A stretch of 64,000 nucleotides of DNA from NCBI RefSeq assembly GCF_900185715.1, contig NZ_FYAS01000013.1:62001-126000 (forward strand). The letters are read 5' to 3'. Positions 44,580 to 53,227 of this stretch are shown here, piece by piece. The stretch's first letter is position 1; every line of letters starts with the position of its first letter. Made by a program: the position numbers and the translations under genes. Source of the DNA: Allobosea sp. CS1GBMeth4 (GTDB taxonomy: Bacteria > Pseudomonadota > Alphaproteobacteria > Rhizobiales > Beijerinckiaceae). The notes beneath the pieces are model-generated. The model was not told where the DNA came from. It did not search any database and saw nothing but the letters and a program-made list of their open reading frames with translations.

Positions 44580-45017
44580 TCAATCCGCCGCCTGCTTGCG
44601 GGCCTCCGACAAGAGGGCGTGCGCGCCTCGCACGGCCTGATCGAGCGACAGCAGCTCACCCTCCTGCGGATCGAAGCAGATGCCCTTGCAAGCCGCGACG
44701 AGGGCCGCGGCTACGGCGTAAGCGAAGGCCCCCTCCACGAAGCTCGCGCCCCAATAGAAGGCGACGACGCGCGCGATCCCGTCCGCATGCGAGCCGAAAA
44801 GCTCGACCTCATCCTCGAGCTCTGCCCGATCAGAGACGTCGATTTCGATCCCGGCCTGCATCTGCGCCAGCCTGCCCGGCTGAAATCCACCGACGTCATC
44901 GAGCGAAAAATCCTCGTCGAACGAGAGCTCGAGGCCGAGACGCCTGGCCTCGGCCGCGATCGCTCCGCCCGTGGTCGTCATTCCAGCCGGCAAGCCGACA
45001 AGCAACTCCATGGACAT
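44580..45017 (-). CDS. Hypothetical protein, possibly immunity-protein-like fold
   Basis: A 145-residue acidic soluble protein with no signal peptide: MSMELLVGLPAGMTTTGGAIAAEARRLGLELSFDEDFSL, a short Pro-poor helical middle (AELEDEVELFGSHADGIARVVAFYWGASFVEGAFAYAVAAALVAACKGICFDPQEGELLSLDQAV) and a basic end. The pattern 'A.a.alA.a..G...DPQ.G....D.A' is one I associate with small immunity-type and DUF proteins, but I cannot name a family. GGGGAGGG lies before ATG 45017. It borders a decayed gene remnant, which suggests an unstable locus. Confidence 0.7.
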   Translation of the reverse strand: MSMELLVGLPAGMTTTGGAIAAEARRLGLELSFDEDFSLDDVGGFQPGRLAQMQAGIEIDVSDRAELEDEVELFGSHADGIARVVAFYWGASFVEGAFAYAVAAALVAACKGICFDPQEGELLSLDQAVRGAHALLSEARKQAAD

Positions 45018-45069
45018 CGTACCCTCCCCCATTGAGCGGCCAGCCAGCCGCATGTTCACTATTTGTTCT

Positions 45070-45386
45070 CAATGAGCTATTGTCAAGCGAATCGCGTCCG
45101 GGCCGCCGTATCAGGAAAGCGCCGTCGCCGATCGCCGCCGTATCGACATGGAAGGGCGTGGCCTCGTTCAGGCGACCGCCCTCAAAGCGCAGCAGTTCGG
45201 CGAAGGGCTGTACGAGGGCCCTGTCATTGCTGCGCGCCGTGATGCGCAGGCTGCAGGTCATGAGGACGCTATCGCCTGTCCTCGCGCCTGTCGGCCCATC
45301 GACCGACAGCGCGCTCCAGGTAGCGCGACAGCGAAGACACGCTCCAACAGGTCCATGGCGGACAGGCCGCCAGCATCGGCATTCAT
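45070..45386 (-). pseudogene. Decayed NTF2/SnoaL-like gene
   Basis: Two frames on the minus strand hold complementary parts of an NTF2-like (SnoaL) domain. The N-terminal piece (from ATG 45386) reads MNADAGGLSAMDLLERVFAVA; the C-terminal piece, in another frame, reads DSVLMTCSLRITARSNDRALVQPFAELLRFEGG and then RLNEATPFHVDTAAI, the typical final strands and 'G-RI-E--PFY-DTAA' ending. The central region of the domain is missing and the C-terminal frame lacks its normal stop, running into the next gene. The gap at 45018-45489 holds nothing else that I can support. Confidence 0.5.
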
Positions 45387-45489
45387 CGAAAAGCTCGGAG
45401 TCGGCGCGGACGAAGCAGCCGCGACGGCTCCAGAGCCTGTGTCACGAATAATCGCCACCTGCTTCCTGCACTGGTGGCGATGCGAGAGA

Positions 45490-46599
45490 TCAGCCGCGCG
45501 CTTCGAGCGCCTTGACGATGGCGTCGCCCATCTCGGTGGTCGAGACGGCGTTGGCGCCCGGCGCGGCGATGTCCTTGGTGCGGGTGCCGGCGCCGAGAAC
45601 GTCGGCGATCGCGCCCTCCAGCCGGTCGGCCGCCTCGCCTGCGCCGAAGGAATAGCGCAGCGCCATGGCGAAGGAGCCGATCATCGCGATCGGGTTGGCG
45701 AGGCCCTTGCCAGCAATATCGGGAGCCGAGCCATGCACGGGCTCATAGAGCGCCTTGCGCTTGCCGGTCGCCGGATCTTCGGCGCCGAGCGAGGCGGAGG
45801 GCAGCATGCCGAGCGAGCCGGTCAGCATCGCCGCGACGTCGGAGAGGATGTCGCCGAAGAGGTTGTCGCAGACGATGACGTCGTACTGCTTCGGCCAGCG
45901 GACCAGCTGCATGGCGCAGTTGTCGGCGAGGACGTGCTCGAGCTCGACGTCCTTGTACTCGGCGGCGTGCAGGGCCGTGACCGTCTGCTTCCAGAGCACG
46001 CCGGTCTTCATGACGTTGTGCTTCTCGGCCGATGAAACCTTGTTGCGGCGGGTGCGCGCCAGCTCGAAGGCGACGCGGCAGATGCGCTCGATCTCGGGCG
46101 TGGTGTAGAGCTGGGTGTCGACGCCGCGCTTGCTGCCGTCCTCCAGGGTGACGATCTCTTTCGGCTCGCCGAAATAGACGCCGCCGGTGAGCTCGCGCAC
46201 GATCAGGATGTCGAGACCTTCGACCACCTCCGGCTTCAGCGACGAGGCCGAGGCCAGCGCCGGATAGCAGATCGCCGGACGCAGGTTCGCGAACAGGCCG
46301 AGATCCTTGCGCAGGCGCAACAGGCCGGCTTCGGGACGATGCTGATAGGGCACATCGGCCCATTTCGGCCCGCCGACAGCGCCGAACAGCACGGCGTCGG
46401 CTTCCCGGGCGAGCTTCATGTCGCCTTCGGAGATCGCCGCCCCGTGGGCGTCATAGGCCGCGCCGCCGACGAGGCCGCGCTCGAGCGAGAAGGTGGCGAG
46501 GCCCTGCCGCTCGAACCAGGACACGATCTTCTCGACCTGCCCCATCACCTCGGGGCCGATGCCGTCGCCGGGGAGCAGCAGGAGCTTGTGGTTCGCCAT
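45490..46599 (-). CDS. leuB: 3-Isopropylmalate dehydrogenase
   Basis: A 369-residue beta-decarboxylating dehydrogenase of leucine biosynthesis that converts (2R,3S)-3-isopropylmalate to 2-oxoisocaproate with NAD. Diagnostic segments are [12 protein letters not shown] at the N-terminus, [14 protein letters not shown] (substrate loop with L, R residues specific for LeuB), [32 protein letters not shown], the metal-binding [29 protein letters not shown], and the NAD motif [30 protein letters not shown] 46599 has an AGG nine bases upstream; the frame to 46731 is a read-through. No other leucine gene is in the window. Confidence 0.97.
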   Translation of the reverse strand: MANHKLLLLPGDGIGPEVMGQVEKIVSWFERQGLATFSLERGLVGGAAYDAHGAAISEGDMKLAREADAVLFGAVGGPKWADVPYQHRPEAGLLRLRKDLGLFANLRPAICYPALASASSLKPEVVEGLDILIVRELTGGVYFGEPKEIVTLEDGSKRGVDTQLYTTPEIERICRVAFELARTRRNKVSSAEKHNVMKTGVLWKQTVTALHAAEYKDVELEHVLADNCAMQLVRWPKQYDVIVCDNLFGDILSDVAAMLTGSLGMLPSASLGAEDPATGKRKALYEPVHGSAPDIAGKGLANPIAMIGSFAMALRYSFGAGEAADRLEGAIADVLGAGTRTKDIAAPGANAVSTTEMGDAIVKALEARG

Positions 46600-46724
46600 G
46601 GGAAGCCTCGCGGGAGCTGTCTGTCGCGGGGCAAGCGGCCCCTCGCGGGGCTGACTACGGGCGGATCGCTCGCGACGCAAGCGGCAGGCTGGACTCGGCC
46701 GTCCCGGCCGCCTATCCGTGAAGC

Positions 46725-46820
46725 GTCTCAACGGGGTGCCCGCAACCGGGCTGAGAGGGGCGCGAGCGGCGCCTCGACCCGAAGAACCTGATCCGGATCG
46801 TGCCGGCGGAGGGATTGAGC
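46725..46820 (+). promoter_or_regulatory. TPP riboswitch (THI element)
   Basis: The leader contains the thi-box landmarks in order: P1 arm GTCTCAA, GGGGTGCCC, GGGCTGAGAGGGG, a variable P3 stem, then ACCCGAAGAACCTGATCCGGATCGTGCCGGCGGAGGGA and the closing TTGAGC arm pairing with CTCAA. It lies 67 bases upstream of thiB. On binding thiamin pyrophosphate it should lower thiBPQ expression, probably through the ribosome site of thiB. Confidence 0.95.
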
Positions 46821-46887
46821 ACCGCTATCCTGCAGCGGACGACGTCCCCTCCCGTCGCGGTCAGCCGTCGAGCCCCGAGGGGATGTG

Positions 46888-47907
46888 ATGAGGTTGCTGA
46901 ACCGCCGGACAGGCTCGCTCGTCGCCGCGCTCACGTTGCTTCTGCTGGCAGCTCCGGCCGCGGCTCAGGACAGGCCCGTACTGACCGTCTACACCTACAC
47001 TTCCTTGACCGGGAAATACGGCCCCGGCGGCAAGGTGAAGGACGCCTTCGAGGCGCAGTGCGGCTGCTCGCTGCGCTGGGTCGCGAGCGACGATGCCGGG
47101 TCGCTGCTCGCCCGCCTGAAGCTCGAAGGCGAGACGACCATGGCCGATCTCGTCCTCGGCCTCGACATGAACCTCGCCGCCGAGGCCCGGGCCACCGGCC
47201 TGTTCCGGCCGCACGGCCAGGACAGCACCGCCCTCAACCTGCCGATGCCCTGGCACGACGATCTCCTTCTGCCCTTCGACTGGGGGCATCTCGCCTTCAT
47301 CTACGACTCGACCAGGCTCGCCGTTCCGCCGCAGAGCCTGAAGCAGCTCGTCGACGATCCCAAGGGGCCGACGCTGGTCCTGCAGGATCCGCGCACCAGC
47401 GCGCCTGGCCTCGGCTTCCTGCTCTGGATGCGGGCGGTCTATGGCGAGCATGCCGACGAGGCCTGGACCAAGCTCAAGCCGCGCATCGTCACCTTCACCA
47501 AGGGCTGGTCGGAGGCCTATGGCCTGTTCCTCAAGGGCGAGGCCGAGATGGTGCTCTCCTACGCGACCTCGCCGGCCTATCATCTCAGCGTCGAGAAGAA
47601 GACGCAGTACAAGGCCGCGGCCTTCGCCGAGGGCCACTATCTCCATGTCGAGCTCGCCGGTGTCGTCCGCACGACCAGGCAGCCGGAGTTGGCGCAGCGC
47701 TTCCTCGCCTTCATGCTCTCCGACACCTTCCAGGCGCTCATCCCCGAGGGCAACTGGATGATGCCGGCGAAGCGGCCGGCCGCAGGACTGCCCGCCGCCT
47801 TCACCGAGGTGATCCGGCCGGAGAAGACGCTGCTGATCGCGCCCGAGACGGTGCGCAGCCAGCGCCGCGCCTTCATCGATGCCTGGCTTGCAGCGACCAC
47901 CCGCTGA
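46888..47907 (+). CDS. thiB: Thiamine/TPP ABC transporter periplasmic binding protein
   Basis: A 339-residue periplasmic protein. Signal peptide with RLLNRRTGSLVAALTLLLLAAPAAAQ (cleavage near 27). The mature part has the ThiB opening LTVYTYTSLTGKYGPGGKVKDAFEAQCGCSLRWVASDDAGSLLARLKLEG and MPWHDDLLLPFDWGHLAFIYDS and VLSYATSPAYHL. It binds thiamin and its phosphates for ThiP/ThiQ. The TPP riboswitch immediately upstream confirms the role. ATG 46888 has AGGGG six bases upstream; the GTG at 46885 is less well spaced. Confidence 0.95.
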   Translation: MRLLNRRTGSLVAALTLLLLAAPAAAQDRPVLTVYTYTSLTGKYGPGGKVKDAFEAQCGCSLRWVASDDAGSLLARLKLEGETTMADLVLGLDMNLAAEARATGLFRPHGQDSTALNLPMPWHDDLLLPFDWGHLAFIYDSTRLAVPPQSLKQLVDDPKGPTLVLQDPRTSAPGLGFLLWMRAVYGEHADEAWTKLKPRIVTFTKGWSEAYGLFLKGEAEMVLSYATSPAYHLSVEKKTQYKAAAFAEGHYLHVELAGVVRTTRQPELAQRFLAFMLSDTFQALIPEGNWMMPAKRPAAGLPAAFTEVIRPEKTLLIAPETVRSQRRAFIDAWLAATTR

Positions 47908-49447
47908 GATCGTGCTCCACCCGGCCAGGCTCACTGCGCTCGCCATCCTCGCTCTGGTCTGCGGCTCGCTGCTCGGGCTGGCAGGAGCCGGCTCGGGCGC
48001 GGCGACGCCAGCCCCGCTCGGCCCCTATCTCCAGCATATCGCGGCCTCCGCGGCCGTGCAGGCGGGGCTGTCGACGCTGCTCTCGCTCCCGGTCGGCACC
48101 GCGCTGGCGCTGGCGCTGCTGCGCCGCCGCTTTCCCGGCCGCGATCTCCTGCTCGCGCTGCTCGCCTCCGCCGCCGTCGCGCCCACCATCGTGATCGCCT
48201 TCGGCATCGTCGCCATCTATGGCCGCTCCGGTCTGCTCGGCACATTGTCGGGCAGCCTCGGCCTCCAGGCGCCCTCGATCTACGGTCTGCACGGCATCGT
48301 CCTCGCCCACCTCGTCATGAACGCGCCGCTGGTGGCGCGCGCCCTGCTCCATGCCTTCGAGCGCGAGCCCGGTGAACGCCTGCGCCTCGCGGCGGCGCTC
48401 GGTTTCTCGGCGGTGGACTGCTTCCGGCATCTCGACTGGCCGCTGATCCGGCGCGAAGCGCCCGCTCTCGCTGTGCTGGTCTTCCTGCTCTGCTTCACCA
48501 GCTTCGCCATCGTGCTCGCCCTCGGCGGCGGGCCGGCCAATGCCACGCTCGAGGTCGCGATCTACGAGGCCGTCCGCTTCGAGGCCGATTTCACCCGCGC
48601 CGCCGCGCTGGCAGCCCTGCAACTCGCGCTCTGCCTCGGCCTGGCGGCCGGGCTGGCGGCGCTGACCCCGCCGATCCGCGACGAGGCGGCCGCGGACCGC
48701 CAGGCGTCCCGGCCCGACGCCGGCGCGCTGCGGGGTCCTGACGGCTTCGTCCTCCTGCTGTCGATCGCCCTGATCGCCCCGCCGCTGCTGAGCGTCGCGA
48801 GCGGGCTTGCAGCGCTGCCGCTGCTCGCCTCGGCGGAGGTTGCCAGGGCTGCCGCGACGAGCGCCGTGATCGCCGCCGGCGCCGGCCTCGCCGCCTGCCT
48901 GCTCGCCCTGCTGCTCGCCAGCGCCGCGCGCAGCAGCCCGCGGGGCACGCGCCTGCCGGACCTCGCCGCCTTCGCCATGCTCGGCCTGCCGCCCTTCGCC
49001 TTCGTCGCCGGCCTCTATGCCCTGCTGCGCGGGCTGGCGGATCCGGCCCTGCTCGGCCTCGGCCTGGTGCCGCTGGTCAACGCCCTGATGGCGCTGCCCT
49101 TTGCCTATCGCCTGCTGTGGCCGGTTTTAGCCACCGGCGCCGCGCGCTACGGCCGGCTCGCCGACAGTCTCGGCCTGCAGGGCTGGAACCGGCTCGTCCT
49201 GGTCGAATGGCCGGCGCTGCGCGGCGCGCTCGGTGCCGCCTTCGCCTTCGCCGCCGCGCTCTCGCTCGGCGATTTCGGCGTTGTCGCCCTGTTTGGCGGC
49301 GGCGACCTTACGACCCTGCCCTATCTGCTGGCGAACCGCCTCGGCGCCTACCGGACCGACGAAGCCGGCGCGCTCGCTCTGCTGCTCGTCCTGTCGGCCG
49401 GCTGCCTCGCCTGGCTGGCGCAACGCTGGAGCCGGCGCCATGCTTGA
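47879..49447 (+). CDS. thiP: Thiamine/TPP ABC transporter permease
   Basis: A 522-residue permease with about twelve helices, a fusion of two binding-protein-dependent permease domains, the normal form of ThiP. Each half has an EAA-type loop: EPGERLRLAAALGFSAVDCFRHLDWPLIRREAPALAVLVF (about 160-200) and ARYGRLADSLGLQGWNRLVLVEWPALRGALGAAFAFAAALSLGDFG (about 420-465). It overlaps thiB by 29 bases if the ATG at 47879 is used; a GTG at 47912 just after the thiB stop is an alternative. It overlaps thiQ by eight bases. Confidence 0.93.
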   Translation: MPGLQRPPAEIVLHPARLTALAILALVCGSLLGLAGAGSGAATPAPLGPYLQHIAASAAVQAGLSTLLSLPVGTALALALLRRRFPGRDLLLALLASAAVAPTIVIAFGIVAIYGRSGLLGTLSGSLGLQAPSIYGLHGIVLAHLVMNAPLVARALLHAFEREPGERLRLAAALGFSAVDCFRHLDWPLIRREAPALAVLVFLLCFTSFAIVLALGGGPANATLEVAIYEAVRFEADFTRAAALAALQLALCLGLAAGLAALTPPIRDEAAADRQASRPDAGALRGPDGFVLLLSIALIAPPLLSVASGLAALPLLASAEVARAAATSAVIAAGAGLAACLLALLLASAARSSPRGTRLPDLAAFAMLGLPPFAFVAGLYALLRGLADPALLGLGLVPLVNALMALPFAYRLLWPVLATGAARYGRLADSLGLQGWNRLVLVEWPALRGALGAAFAFAAALSLGDFGVVALFGGGDLTTLPYLLANRLGAYRTDEAGALALLLVLSAGCLAWLAQRWSRRHA

Positions 49448-50138
49448 GATCGAGCGCCTCGCGCTGCACTATCCGGACTTCACGGCGCAATACGACCTTA
49501 CGGTCCCGGCCGGGGCGCTCTGCGCCGTGATCGGCCCCTCCGGCGGCGGCAAGACCACGCTGCTGCACGCCATTGCCGGCTTCGAGCGACCGAGTGCCGG
49601 CCGCCTGCGCTTCGCCGGCCAGGATCTGCTGCCGCTGCCGCCGGCGGCGCGTCCGGCCTCGATCCTGTTCCAGGATCACAATCTCTTCCCGCACCTGACG
49701 GCGGCGCAGAACGTCGCGCTCGGCCTCAAGCCGTCATTGCGGCTCGATGCGGGCGAGAGAGATCGGGTGGCAGCGGCGCTGGCAGAGGTCGGCCTCGCCG
49801 ATCTCGCGGCGCGCTTTCCGGCGGAGCTCTCCGGCGGCCAGCGCCAGCGCGTCGCAATCGCCCGCGCCCTGTTGCGCGGCAAGCCGCTGATGCTGCTCGA
49901 CGAGCCCTTCGGAGCGCTCGATCCCGGGCTGCGGCGGGACATGATCGGCCGCGTCGACGCACTGCGGCGCGCTCATGGCCTGACAGTGCTGATGACGCTG
50001 CACACGCCGGAGGACGCGGCCGACACAGCCGACCTCTTCGCCTTCGTCGCCGAGGGCCGCGTCCAGAGTTGCGGGCACTGGACGAGGCTCATCGCCGAGG
50101 ATGGGCCCGAGCCGGTGCGGCGTTTCCTCGGGCTCTGA
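49440..50138 (+). CDS. thiQ: Thiamine/TPP ABC transporter ATPase
   Basis: A 232-residue ABC ATPase: Walker [10 protein letters not shown] (about 32-40), Q-loop [22 protein letters not shown], which is the ThiQ wording, signature [17 protein letters not shown], Walker [20 protein letters not shown] and switch [10 protein letters not shown]. It closes the thiBPQ operon. Thirteen bases separate it from the convergent lytic transglycosylase gene. Confidence 0.95.
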   Translation: MLEIERLALHYPDFTAQYDLTVPAGALCAVIGPSGGGKTTLLHAIAGFERPSAGRLRFAGQDLLPLPPAARPASILFQDHNLFPHLTAAQNVALGLKPSLRLDAGERDRVAAALAEVGLADLAARFPAELSGGQRQRVAIARALLRGKPLMLLDEPFGALDPGLRRDMIGRVDALRRAHGLTVLMTLHTPEDAADTADLFAFVAEGRVQSCGHWTRLIAEDGPEPVRRFLGL

Positions 50139-50151
50139 CGGGGTCCCCCGC

Positions 50152-51333
50152 TCAGACGCGCCCGCTTTTCAGCGCGCGCAGCACCTTCTCGCCGGGGCGG
50201 CCGGTCTGCGGCATACCGATCCGCGCCTCGACCTCCTTGATCGCCGCCCGTGTCAGCGCGCCGACGGCGCCGTCCGGCTCGCCGACATTGTAGCCGCGCT
50301 GGATCAGCAGGCGCTGCAATTCGCGGCGCTGCTCGCGCGAGAGCGGCAGGTCGTCGGTCGGCCACTGCCCCTGCACGCCCGGCCGGCCGCGCAGACGGTC
50401 GGACAGGAGCGAAATCGCCAGAGCGTAGGAATCCGCGCCGTTGTAGCTGTAGGCCGCGTCATAGTTCTTGAAGACCAGGAAGGCCGGTCCGCTGCGGCCG
50501 GCCGGCATCAGGAGGCCGGCATTGCCGGAGCCGGTCAGCGCCGAGCCGTCGAACTTGACGATGCCGCGCGCGGCCCAGGACGAGACCGGCTGCTTCGGAT
50601 TGCGGCCGCTCGGGCCGGAATAGCCGTCGGGCACGCGCACCTCATAGCCCCAGCCGGCGCCGGTGACCCAGCCGGCCTTGTCCATGAAGTTCGCCGTCGA
50701 ATGCAGCGCATCGGGGATCGAGTCGACGAGGTCGCGGCGGCCGTCGCCATCGCCGTCGACCGCAAGGCGCAAATAGGTCGAGGGGATGAACTGGGTGTGG
50801 CCGAAGGCGCCGGCCCAGGAGCCGAAAAGCCGCTCAGGGCGGACATCGCCACGCTGGATGATCTGCAGCGTCGCGATCAGCTCGCCCTTGAAGAAGGCGT
50901 TGCGGCGCGGCGCCAGGCAGGCCCCGGTCGAGAGCGCCTGCACCAGCGGCATCTTGCCTCGCGCCTTGCCGAAATCGCTCTCGACGCCCCATACCGCGGC
51001 GATGGTGTGGCGGTCGACGCCGAAGCGCTGCTCGGCGGCGGCGAGCGTCGAGGCATGCTGGCGCATCATCGAGCGACCTTCGGCGACCTTCTCGTCGTCG
51101 ACCAGCGTGCCGAGATAGTCCCAGATCGGCGTCTTGAACTCCGGCTGGTTGTTCATCGCCTCGATCACCTTCATGTCGGGCGTGACGCCCGCCATGGCGC
51201 GGTCGAAGGTGGCGCCGGAGACGCCCTTGGCGGCCGCGGCCGAGCGCAGCCCCGCGACGCAGGAGTCGAAGTCGGCACGCGCGCTGGTCGCGGCGGCGAG
51301 AACGAGGGGCAGGGCCAGGATCAATGTGCGCAT
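50152..51333 (-). CDS. Lytic murein transglycosylase (MltB-like) with peptidoglycan-binding domain
   Basis: A 393-residue periplasmic protein. Signal peptide MRTLILALPLVLAAATSARA; catalytic domain of the MltB (SLT_2) family at about 22-315 with the acid in IAAVWGVESDFGKARGKMPLVQALST (E about 118), SWAGAFGHTQFIPSTYL and DGDGDGRRDLVDSIPDALHSTANFM; a peptidoglycan-binding-1 domain at about 330-390 (LSREQRRELQRLLIQRGYNVGEPDGAVGALTRAAIKEVEARIG). It cleaves murein glycan strands to 1,6-anhydro ends. It is longer than E. coli MltB because of the C-terminal domain, as is usual in alphaproteobacteria. Confidence 0.93.
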   Translation of the reverse strand: MRTLILALPLVLAAATSARADFDSCVAGLRSAAAAKGVSGATFDRAMAGVTPDMKVIEAMNNQPEFKTPIWDYLGTLVDDEKVAEGRSMMRQHASTLAAAEQRFGVDRHTIAAVWGVESDFGKARGKMPLVQALSTGACLAPRRNAFFKGELIATLQIIQRGDVRPERLFGSWAGAFGHTQFIPSTYLRLAVDGDGDGRRDLVDSIPDALHSTANFMDKAGWVTGAGWGYEVRVPDGYSGPSGRNPKQPVSSWAARGIVKFDGSALTGSGNAGLLMPAGRSGPAFLVFKNYDAAYSYNGADSYALAISLLSDRLRGRPGVQGQWPTDDLPLSREQRRELQRLLIQRGYNVGEPDGAVGALTRAAIKEVEARIGMPQTGRPGEKVLRALKSGRV

Positions 51334-51428
51334 AAGTCCACCGAATCGCAGGATTGATGCAAAACTAGGGCGAGGTGCTTAAGGGAGGTTAACCACGAAG
51401 CCGGGCGCGCCCGGCGCCGAAACCCGCT

Positions 51429-51728
51429 ATGTCTGCGCTCCTCCGAACGATTCGCCGCCAGGCCCCAATGCCCACCGCCGCCACCGAAGCGCTCGGCTTC
51501 TGCGCCGCCCTGCTCACCACCTTGTGCTGGCTGCCGCAGGCCTGGCACACGATCCGCACGCGCGACACCAGCGGCATTTCGCTGTGGACGCAGGCGCTGT
51601 TCGCCACTGGCATCGTGCTCTGGCTGGTCTATGGCGTGCTGATCGCATCCTGGCCGCTGATCGGCGCCAATTCGGTGACGCTGGCGCTGGTCCTGGTCAT
51701 CCTGACGATGAAGCTGCGCTACGGCTGA
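51429..51728 (+). CDS. SemiSWEET-type sugar transporter (PQ-loop)
   Basis: A 99-residue membrane protein with one triple-helix bundle: EALGFCAALLTTLCWLPQAWHTIRTRDTSGISLWTQALFATGIVLWLVYGVLIASWPLIGANSVTLALVLVILTMKLRYG. The LPQ motif in helix 1 and the following 'RTRDTSGIS' loop are SemiSWEET hallmarks; the protein works as a homodimer for sugar transport. The ATG at 51468 (MPTAATEALG) would give a more typical 86-residue length and may be the true start. Confidence 0.87.
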   Translation: MSALLRTIRRQAPMPTAATEALGFCAALLTTLCWLPQAWHTIRTRDTSGISLWTQALFATGIVLWLVYGVLIASWPLIGANSVTLALVLVILTMKLRYG

Positions 51729-51768
51729 GCCATCCATCCTTCCGAACCACCCCTGCCGGGAACCCGCC

Positions 51769-52125
51769 ATGCCCGCCCTCAGCACCGCCCATCTCTTGCC
51801 GATCGGCATGCTGATCGGCTCGAACGTGTTCATGACCTTCGCCTGGTACGGCCACCTCTCCTACAAGAGCTCGGCGATCTGGATGGCGATCATGGCGAGC
51901 TGGATGATCGCGCTGCCGGAGTATTCGCTCGCCGTTCCGGCGAACCGCATCGGCTCGGGGGTCTATTCGGCCGCCGAGCTGAAGACCATGCAGGAGGTGA
52001 TCACGCTGTGCGTCTTCGCCGGCTTTTCCGTCTTCTGGCTCAAGGAGCAGCTGACCTGGAGCCATGCCGTCGGCTTTTCGCTGATCGCCGCCGGCGCCTT
52101 CTTCATCTTCCACGCCAAGGCCTGA
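51769..52125 (+). CDS. DUF486-family membrane protein (DMT-like)
   Basis: A 118-residue protein with four short membrane helices: LLPIGMLIGSNVFMTFAWYGHL, AIWMAIMASWMIALPEYSLAVPANRIGSGVYSAAELKTMQEVITLCVFAGFSVFWLKEQLTWSHAVGFSLIAAGAFFIFHA. This is the full DUF486 pattern, a small relative of the drug/metabolite transporter fold. Function unknown. It follows the SemiSWEET gene by 40 bases and precedes a methyltransferase gene by three bases, so the three are probably one transcript. Confidence 0.9.
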   Translation: MPALSTAHLLPIGMLIGSNVFMTFAWYGHLSYKSSAIWMAIMASWMIALPEYSLAVPANRIGSGVYSAAELKTMQEVITLCVFAGFSVFWLKEQLTWSHAVGFSLIAAGAFFIFHAKA

Positions 52126-52128
52126 GCG

Positions 52129-52890
52129 ATGGCGCCGGTCCCGCATTCCGGCCACCCCGCCGTCGAGACCTATCTCGCCGAGGGCTATGAGCGCGTCGTC
52201 GGCATGTCCTCGCGCTTCGCGGCGGCGATCTGCGCCCGGCTGCTGCGGTTGCAGACGGAAGAAGGCGTCGCCGGGCCGATCGCCGAGATCGGCGCCTTCG
52301 AGGGCCGCTTCTTCATCGCCCTGGCCCATGCGCTCGAGCCCGGCGAGATCGCACTCGGCATCGACATCTTCGAATGGCCGAACCCCGAGGTGAAGGACCG
52401 TTTCGAGGCCAACTGCCTGAAGCACGGCATCGCCCCCGAGCGCCGCCGCACCATCAAGGCCGATGCCGGAGCGATGGGGCCGGCCGAGCTGATCGGCCAT
52501 GCCCGCGGCGAGAGGCTGCGCTTCATCCACATCGACGGCGAGCATTCGCGCGCGGCGCTGAGCAAGGACCTCGCGCTCGCCACCGCCTGCCTGGCCGAGG
52601 GCGGGCTGATCGTGCTCGACGACATGCTGCACCCCGGCTACCCGACACTGATGGTCGCGGTTCAGGACTATCTCGCCGCCAATCCCGGCATGGTCCCCCT
52701 CTGCGTGATCGACCGGGAGACGATCGTCGGGGCGACCAAGTTCGTGCTGTGCCGGCGCGATTGGTTCGAGCGCTATCAGGGCGCGATGCTGACCATCTTC
52801 GCGGAGCAGATCTGGCCGCTCGGAGCCGATTTCGAGCCACATTGGTGCCTTGTTCTGTCGCTCGACACCCGGCTCGCCGCGATCACCTGA
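52129..52890 (+). CDS. Class I SAM-dependent methyltransferase (Methyltransf_24 type)
   Basis: A 253-residue cytoplasmic protein. The SAM site is IAEIGAFEGRFFIALAHAL (about 50-68), followed by ALGIDIFEWPNPEVKDRFEANCLKHGI and, at motif III, LRFIHIDGEHSRAALSKDLALATACLAEGGLIVLDDMLHPGYPTLM. The 'HIDGEHSY...D' type motif marks the Methyltransf_24/CmcI-like group that often acts on glycans or secondary metabolites. It starts three bases after the DUF486 gene. Confidence 0.83.
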   Translation: MAPVPHSGHPAVETYLAEGYERVVGMSSRFAAAICARLLRLQTEEGVAGPIAEIGAFEGRFFIALAHALEPGEIALGIDIFEWPNPEVKDRFEANCLKHGIAPERRRTIKADAGAMGPAELIGHARGERLRFIHIDGEHSRAALSKDLALATACLAEGGLIVLDDMLHPGYPTLMVAVQDYLAANPGMVPLCVIDRETIVGATKFVLCRRDWFERYQGAMLTIFAEQIWPLGADFEPHWCLVLSLDTRLAAIT

Positions 52891-52921
52891 TTCGATCCGG
52901 CCTGCCCGAAGGATACCCGCC

Positions 52922-53224
52922 TTGCTCAAGCCGACGACGCTCGCCCTCTGCCTCGCCGCCCTCTCCGGCGCGGCCCTTGCCGGCCCGACCTGCGCGCCGG
53001 GCGACGCGCGGGCCCGCATCCTCGCCTCGGCCTCGCCGGACGATCCCCATCGCGATTGGCGGAGCGGAAACCGGGTCGGCTATGGCTGGTCGCTGCAGGT
53101 CGAACGCAGCGTGCGCGACGCGGCCGGCACGGAATACTATGTCGGCGACCTCTACGACACACGCGGGCAGCTCGCGACCCGCAAGGTCTATGTCGTCGAG
53201 CGCGAATGGGATTGCGGGCCGTGA
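52922..53224 (+). CDS. Small exported protein, unknown function (TTG start)
   Basis: A 100-residue protein with a signal peptide (LLKPTTLALCLAALSGAALAG, cleavage near 21) and a mature part with one early and one late cysteine (GPTCAPGDAR ... VVEREWDCGP), probably a disulfide, around a beta-rich middle (VGYGWSLQVERSVRDAAGTEYYVGDLYDTRGQLATRKVYVVERE). TTG 52922 is chosen because AAGGA stands eight to nine bases upstream and the signal peptide begins exactly there; the frame is open back to 52850 but without signal. I do not recognise a family. Confidence 0.65.
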   Translation: MLKPTTLALCLAALSGAALAGPTCAPGDARARILASASPDDPHRDWRSGNRVGYGWSLQVERSVRDAAGTEYYVGDLYDTRGQLATRKVYVVEREWDCGP

Positions 53225-53227
53225 GCC

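Noticed and set aside
45032-45451. Plus-strand 139-residue frame in the gap before leuB
   Set aside because: No ribosome site or domain; the minus strand there shows NTF2-like pieces instead.
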